Shown: piece after piece, positions 62,004-64,000 of the stretch
Layout of the letters: every line of letters begins with the position of its first letter
How positions within the stretch are numbered: position 1 is the first letter of the stretch
Assembly: GCF_003075035.1 (NCBI RefSeq)
Contig: NZ_QCZE01000008.1
Span: 1-64,000 of the forward strand
DNA: 64,000 bases
Direction of reading: 5' to 3'
Source: Zobellella maritima
Lineage (GTDB): Bacteria > Pseudomonadota > Gammaproteobacteria > Enterobacterales > Aeromonadaceae
Translations under genes and position numbers: made by a program
Notes under the pieces: model-generated
Seen by the model: the letters and a program-made list of their open reading frames with translations, nothing else
What the model was told of the DNA's origin: nothing
Databases searched by the model: none

Positions 62004-64000
62004 ATGGGATCTTGCTGTCATCATTCATCACCCAAACACAAGGCGGCCGGGCAGCAACATACCGCCGGCTGTGCCCCCCGTACCGAGCCAGACCTGGTCG
62101 ACGCTCCACAGGCCGATATTCCGTCGGCCACCACAGCCTCGTCCGACTCCCCTCCCGATGAGGATAGTGACACGGTCCCCGGACTCCATCACTGGCAAAT
62201 CCAGGGCATGGACTGCCCAAGCTGCGCCGCCCAGATAGAGACCGCCCTGCGCCGGTTGCCCGGGGTGCAAAGCGCCGAAGTCCGCTTTGCCACCGAACGG
62301 CTGGAAGTACACTGGCAGGCCCCCACCACCCGGGCCGACATAGAAAAAACCATCCAAATCGCCGGCTTCGACTTCGCGGCCAGTGCCGTCGTCACGGCAA
62401 CGGAACCGGAAAGCCGTCTGGCCGATCGCCTTAAAGGCTATTGGGATATCGCCCTGTTGCTGGGGCTGATGGCTATCGCCACCCTGGTCGGCACCCAGCA
62501 CGACGGGGCTGGCGGTCTGCTGTTCAGCCTGGCCACCCTGTGGGGGCTCTGGCCGGTGGCCACGCGGGCCTGGCGCTCAGCCCGCAGCGGTTCCCCCTTT
62601 TCTATCGAAACCCTGATGACGGTCGCCGCCGTCGGGGCACTGGTGCTGGGCGAAACCGCCGAAGCCGCCATGGTGCTGTTGCTGTTTATGGTGGGGGAAA
62701 AGCTCGAACGGCTGGCCGCCGAACGGGCCCGCCGGGGGGTCAGATCCCTGATGGCCCTGGTGCCCGACACCGCCTCACGCGTCACCGCAACCGGCATCGA
62801 ACAGGTGGCCGCCCACCGGCTCAAGCCCGGCGATACCATAGAAATTCACCCCGGTGCCCGACTACCGGTGGACGGCACCCTGCTTTCCCCCCTCGCCGCC
62901 TTTGATGAAAGCGCGCTCACCGGCGAGTCGATGCCGGTCGACAAGCAACAGGGCGATCGCCTTACCGCAGGAAGCCTGGTAGTGGATATGGCGGTACGGT
63001 TGCGGGTCGACTCCCAGCCCGGCCACAATGCCATCGATCGGATCCTGCACCTGATCGAGCAGGCCGAGGCCAATCGGGCGCCCATCGCCCGCTTTATCGA
63101 TAACTTCAGCCGCTGGTATACCCCGGCCATGATGCTGGCGGCGCTGCTGGTGATGCTGGTGCCGCCGCTGGCCTTCGCCGCCGCCTGGGAAACCTGGGTC
63201 TATCGCGGCCTGGCGTTGCTGCTGATCGGCTGCCCCTGTGCCCTGGTCATTTCCACCCCGGCGGCCGTCACTTCGGCGCTGGCCGCCGCCACCCGCATGG
63301 GAGTATTAATCAAGGGCGGGGCGGCACTGGAGCAGATGGGCAAGGTCCGTACCATGGCGTTCGACAAGACCGGCACCCTGACCACGGGCCGGCCGGAGCT
63401 GGTGAAGCTGCTGGTTTCGGCTCCCTTTGAGCGTGAGCAGGTATTGCAGCTCAGCGCCAACCTGGAAGCCGGCTCCCACCATCCACTGGCGAAGGCCCTG
63501 GTGCGGGCGGCCGCCCGGGAAGGCATAGTCCCCCAGCATATGAGCCACAGGCGCACCCTGCCCGGCGCCGGGATCGAGGGGGAATGGCAAGGGCAGCAGC
63601 TGCTGTTGTGCAACCCGGCCCATCTACCCGCACAATCATTAAGCGAGTTACAGCAAGCCCGGGTGTCGGCCTTGCAGCTCGAGGCCTGCACCCTGGTGGT
63701 ACTGACCCTGGATCAACAGGTCGCCGCCCTGTTCGCCTTCCGGGACAGCCTGCGAGCCGATGCCCAGGCCGGGATCACCGCCTTGCAACAGCTGGATATC
63801 CGCTGCCTGATGCTAACCGGCGACAATCCGACCGTCGCCGCCCGGATGGCGGGATCGCTCGGCATTGACTTCCAGGCCGGGCTCAAGCCCCGAGACAAGC
63901 AGAACACCGTTGCCCGCCTGAACGGGCAGCTGCCGCTGGCCATGGTGGGGGATGGCATCAACGATGCGCCCGCACTCAGGCAGGCCAGCGTCGGCATCGC
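62004..64000 (+). CDS. zntA: Zn/Cd/Pb-exporting P1B-type ATPase (3' end outside the window)
   Basis: ZntA pumps Zn2+, Cd2+ and Pb2+ out of the cell. The visible 665 residues have a Cys/His-rich N-terminus (CCHHSS), an HMA domain with GMDCPSCAAQIE near residue 73, the membrane metal site CPCALVISTPAAV, the phosphorylation motif DKTGTLTTG and hinge GDGINDAP. The frame runs off the window, with perhaps 60-80 residues missing. AAGGAG precedes ATG 62004. Promoter type and CPC motif agree on zinc-group metals. No zntR is in the window. Confidence 0.95.
   Translation, partial: MGSCCHHSSPKHKAAGQQHTAGCAPRTEPDLVDAPQADIPSATTASSDSPPDEDSDTVPGLHHWQIQGMDCPSCAAQIETALRRLPGVQSAEVRFATERLEVHWQAPTTRADIEKTIQIAGFDFAASAVVTATEPESRLADRLKGYWDIALLLGLMAIATLVGTQHDGAGGLLFSLATLWGLWPVATRAWRSARSGSPFSIETLMTVAAVGALVLGETAEAAMVLLLFMVGEKLERLAAERARRGVRSLMALVPDTASRVTATGIEQVAAHRLKPGDTIEIHPGARLPVDGTLLSPLAAFDESALTGESMPVDKQQGDRLTAGSLVVDMAVRLRVDSQPGHNAIDRILHLIEQAEANRAPIARFIDNFSRWYTPAMMLAALLVMLVPPLAFAAAWETWVYRGLALLLIGCPCALVISTPAAVTSALAAATRMGVLIKGGAALEQMGKVRTMAFDKTGTLTTGRPELVKLLVSAPFEREQVLQLSANLEAGSHHPLAKALVRAAAREGIVPQHMSHRRTLPGAGIEGEWQGQQLLLCNPAHLPAQSLSELQQARVSALQLEACTLVVLTLDQQVAALFAFRDSLRADAQAGITALQQLDIRCLMLTGDNPTVAARMAGSLGIDFQAGLKPRDKQNTVARLNGQLPLAMVGDGINDAPALRQASVGI

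Overview
This is a chromosomal stretch of a GC-rich marine-type gammaproteobacterium, most likely from the Aeromonadales (Oceanimonas, Zobellella or Oceanisphaera-like). The evidence is the E. coli-like order rrn - murI - btuB - trmA, gammaproteobacterial families such as ArgP/ArgO, YdbH-YnbE-YdbL, SirB2, DUF1415 and DUF3634, and an osmolyte and organic-acid gene set (betIBA, acuRI, pxpABC). I see no phage, transposase, CRISPR array or tRNA gene.

Layout: 1-662 holds the 5' end of a 16S gene on the minus strand with its boxA leader and two promoters. 663-7896 carries a membrane-anchored RRM protein, murI, btuB with a cobalamin riboswitch, a sulfite dehydrogenase pair (sorAB-like), a PduO-like protein and trmA. 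7976-13292 holds the ydbH-ynbE-ydbL envelope operon and small envelope proteins. 13492-15601 holds a WYL-domain regulator followed by a complete FtsZ paralogue outside any dcw context; this is the most unusual locus here. A gltS remnant follows. 16153-18488 has a nuclease-family protein and two proteins of unknown role. 18793-24329 is the choline-to-betaine locus betIBA plus a short BCCT carrier. 24423-30197 has a P-type ATPase, a universal stress protein and DUF proteins. 30242-36175 is a 5-oxoproline catabolic operon with a LysR regulator, a Na+/solute symporter, a DUF1989 protein and PxpABC.

36628-38299 is acuR-acuI with two matching TetR operators. 38296-43311 has an Atm1-type ABC exporter, a DUF2459 lipoprotein, a zntB remnant and a TerC-CBS protein. 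43312-46929 has an orphan trpB, a cupin, and an HPP membrane protein divergent from its probable TetR repressor. 46969-53266 is a complete thiamine operon (thiC, thiDE fusion, thiF, thiS, thiG, thiH) under a TPP riboswitch. 53637-56385 is a His-rich periplasmic protein divergent from a two-component system whose sensor also has a His-rich periplasmic stretch. The window ends with glcG-like, metY, a PLP enzyme with a long N-terminal extension, argO/argP, and zntA, which is cut by the window edge and has a MerR-type promoter inside the end of argP.

Circuits readable from DNA alone: B12 and TPP riboswitches; duplicated TetR operators at acuRI and at the HPP/TetR pair; a palindrome over the WYL promoter; a MerR-type promoter at zntA; and a hairpin terminator in the leader of the FtsZ paralogue.
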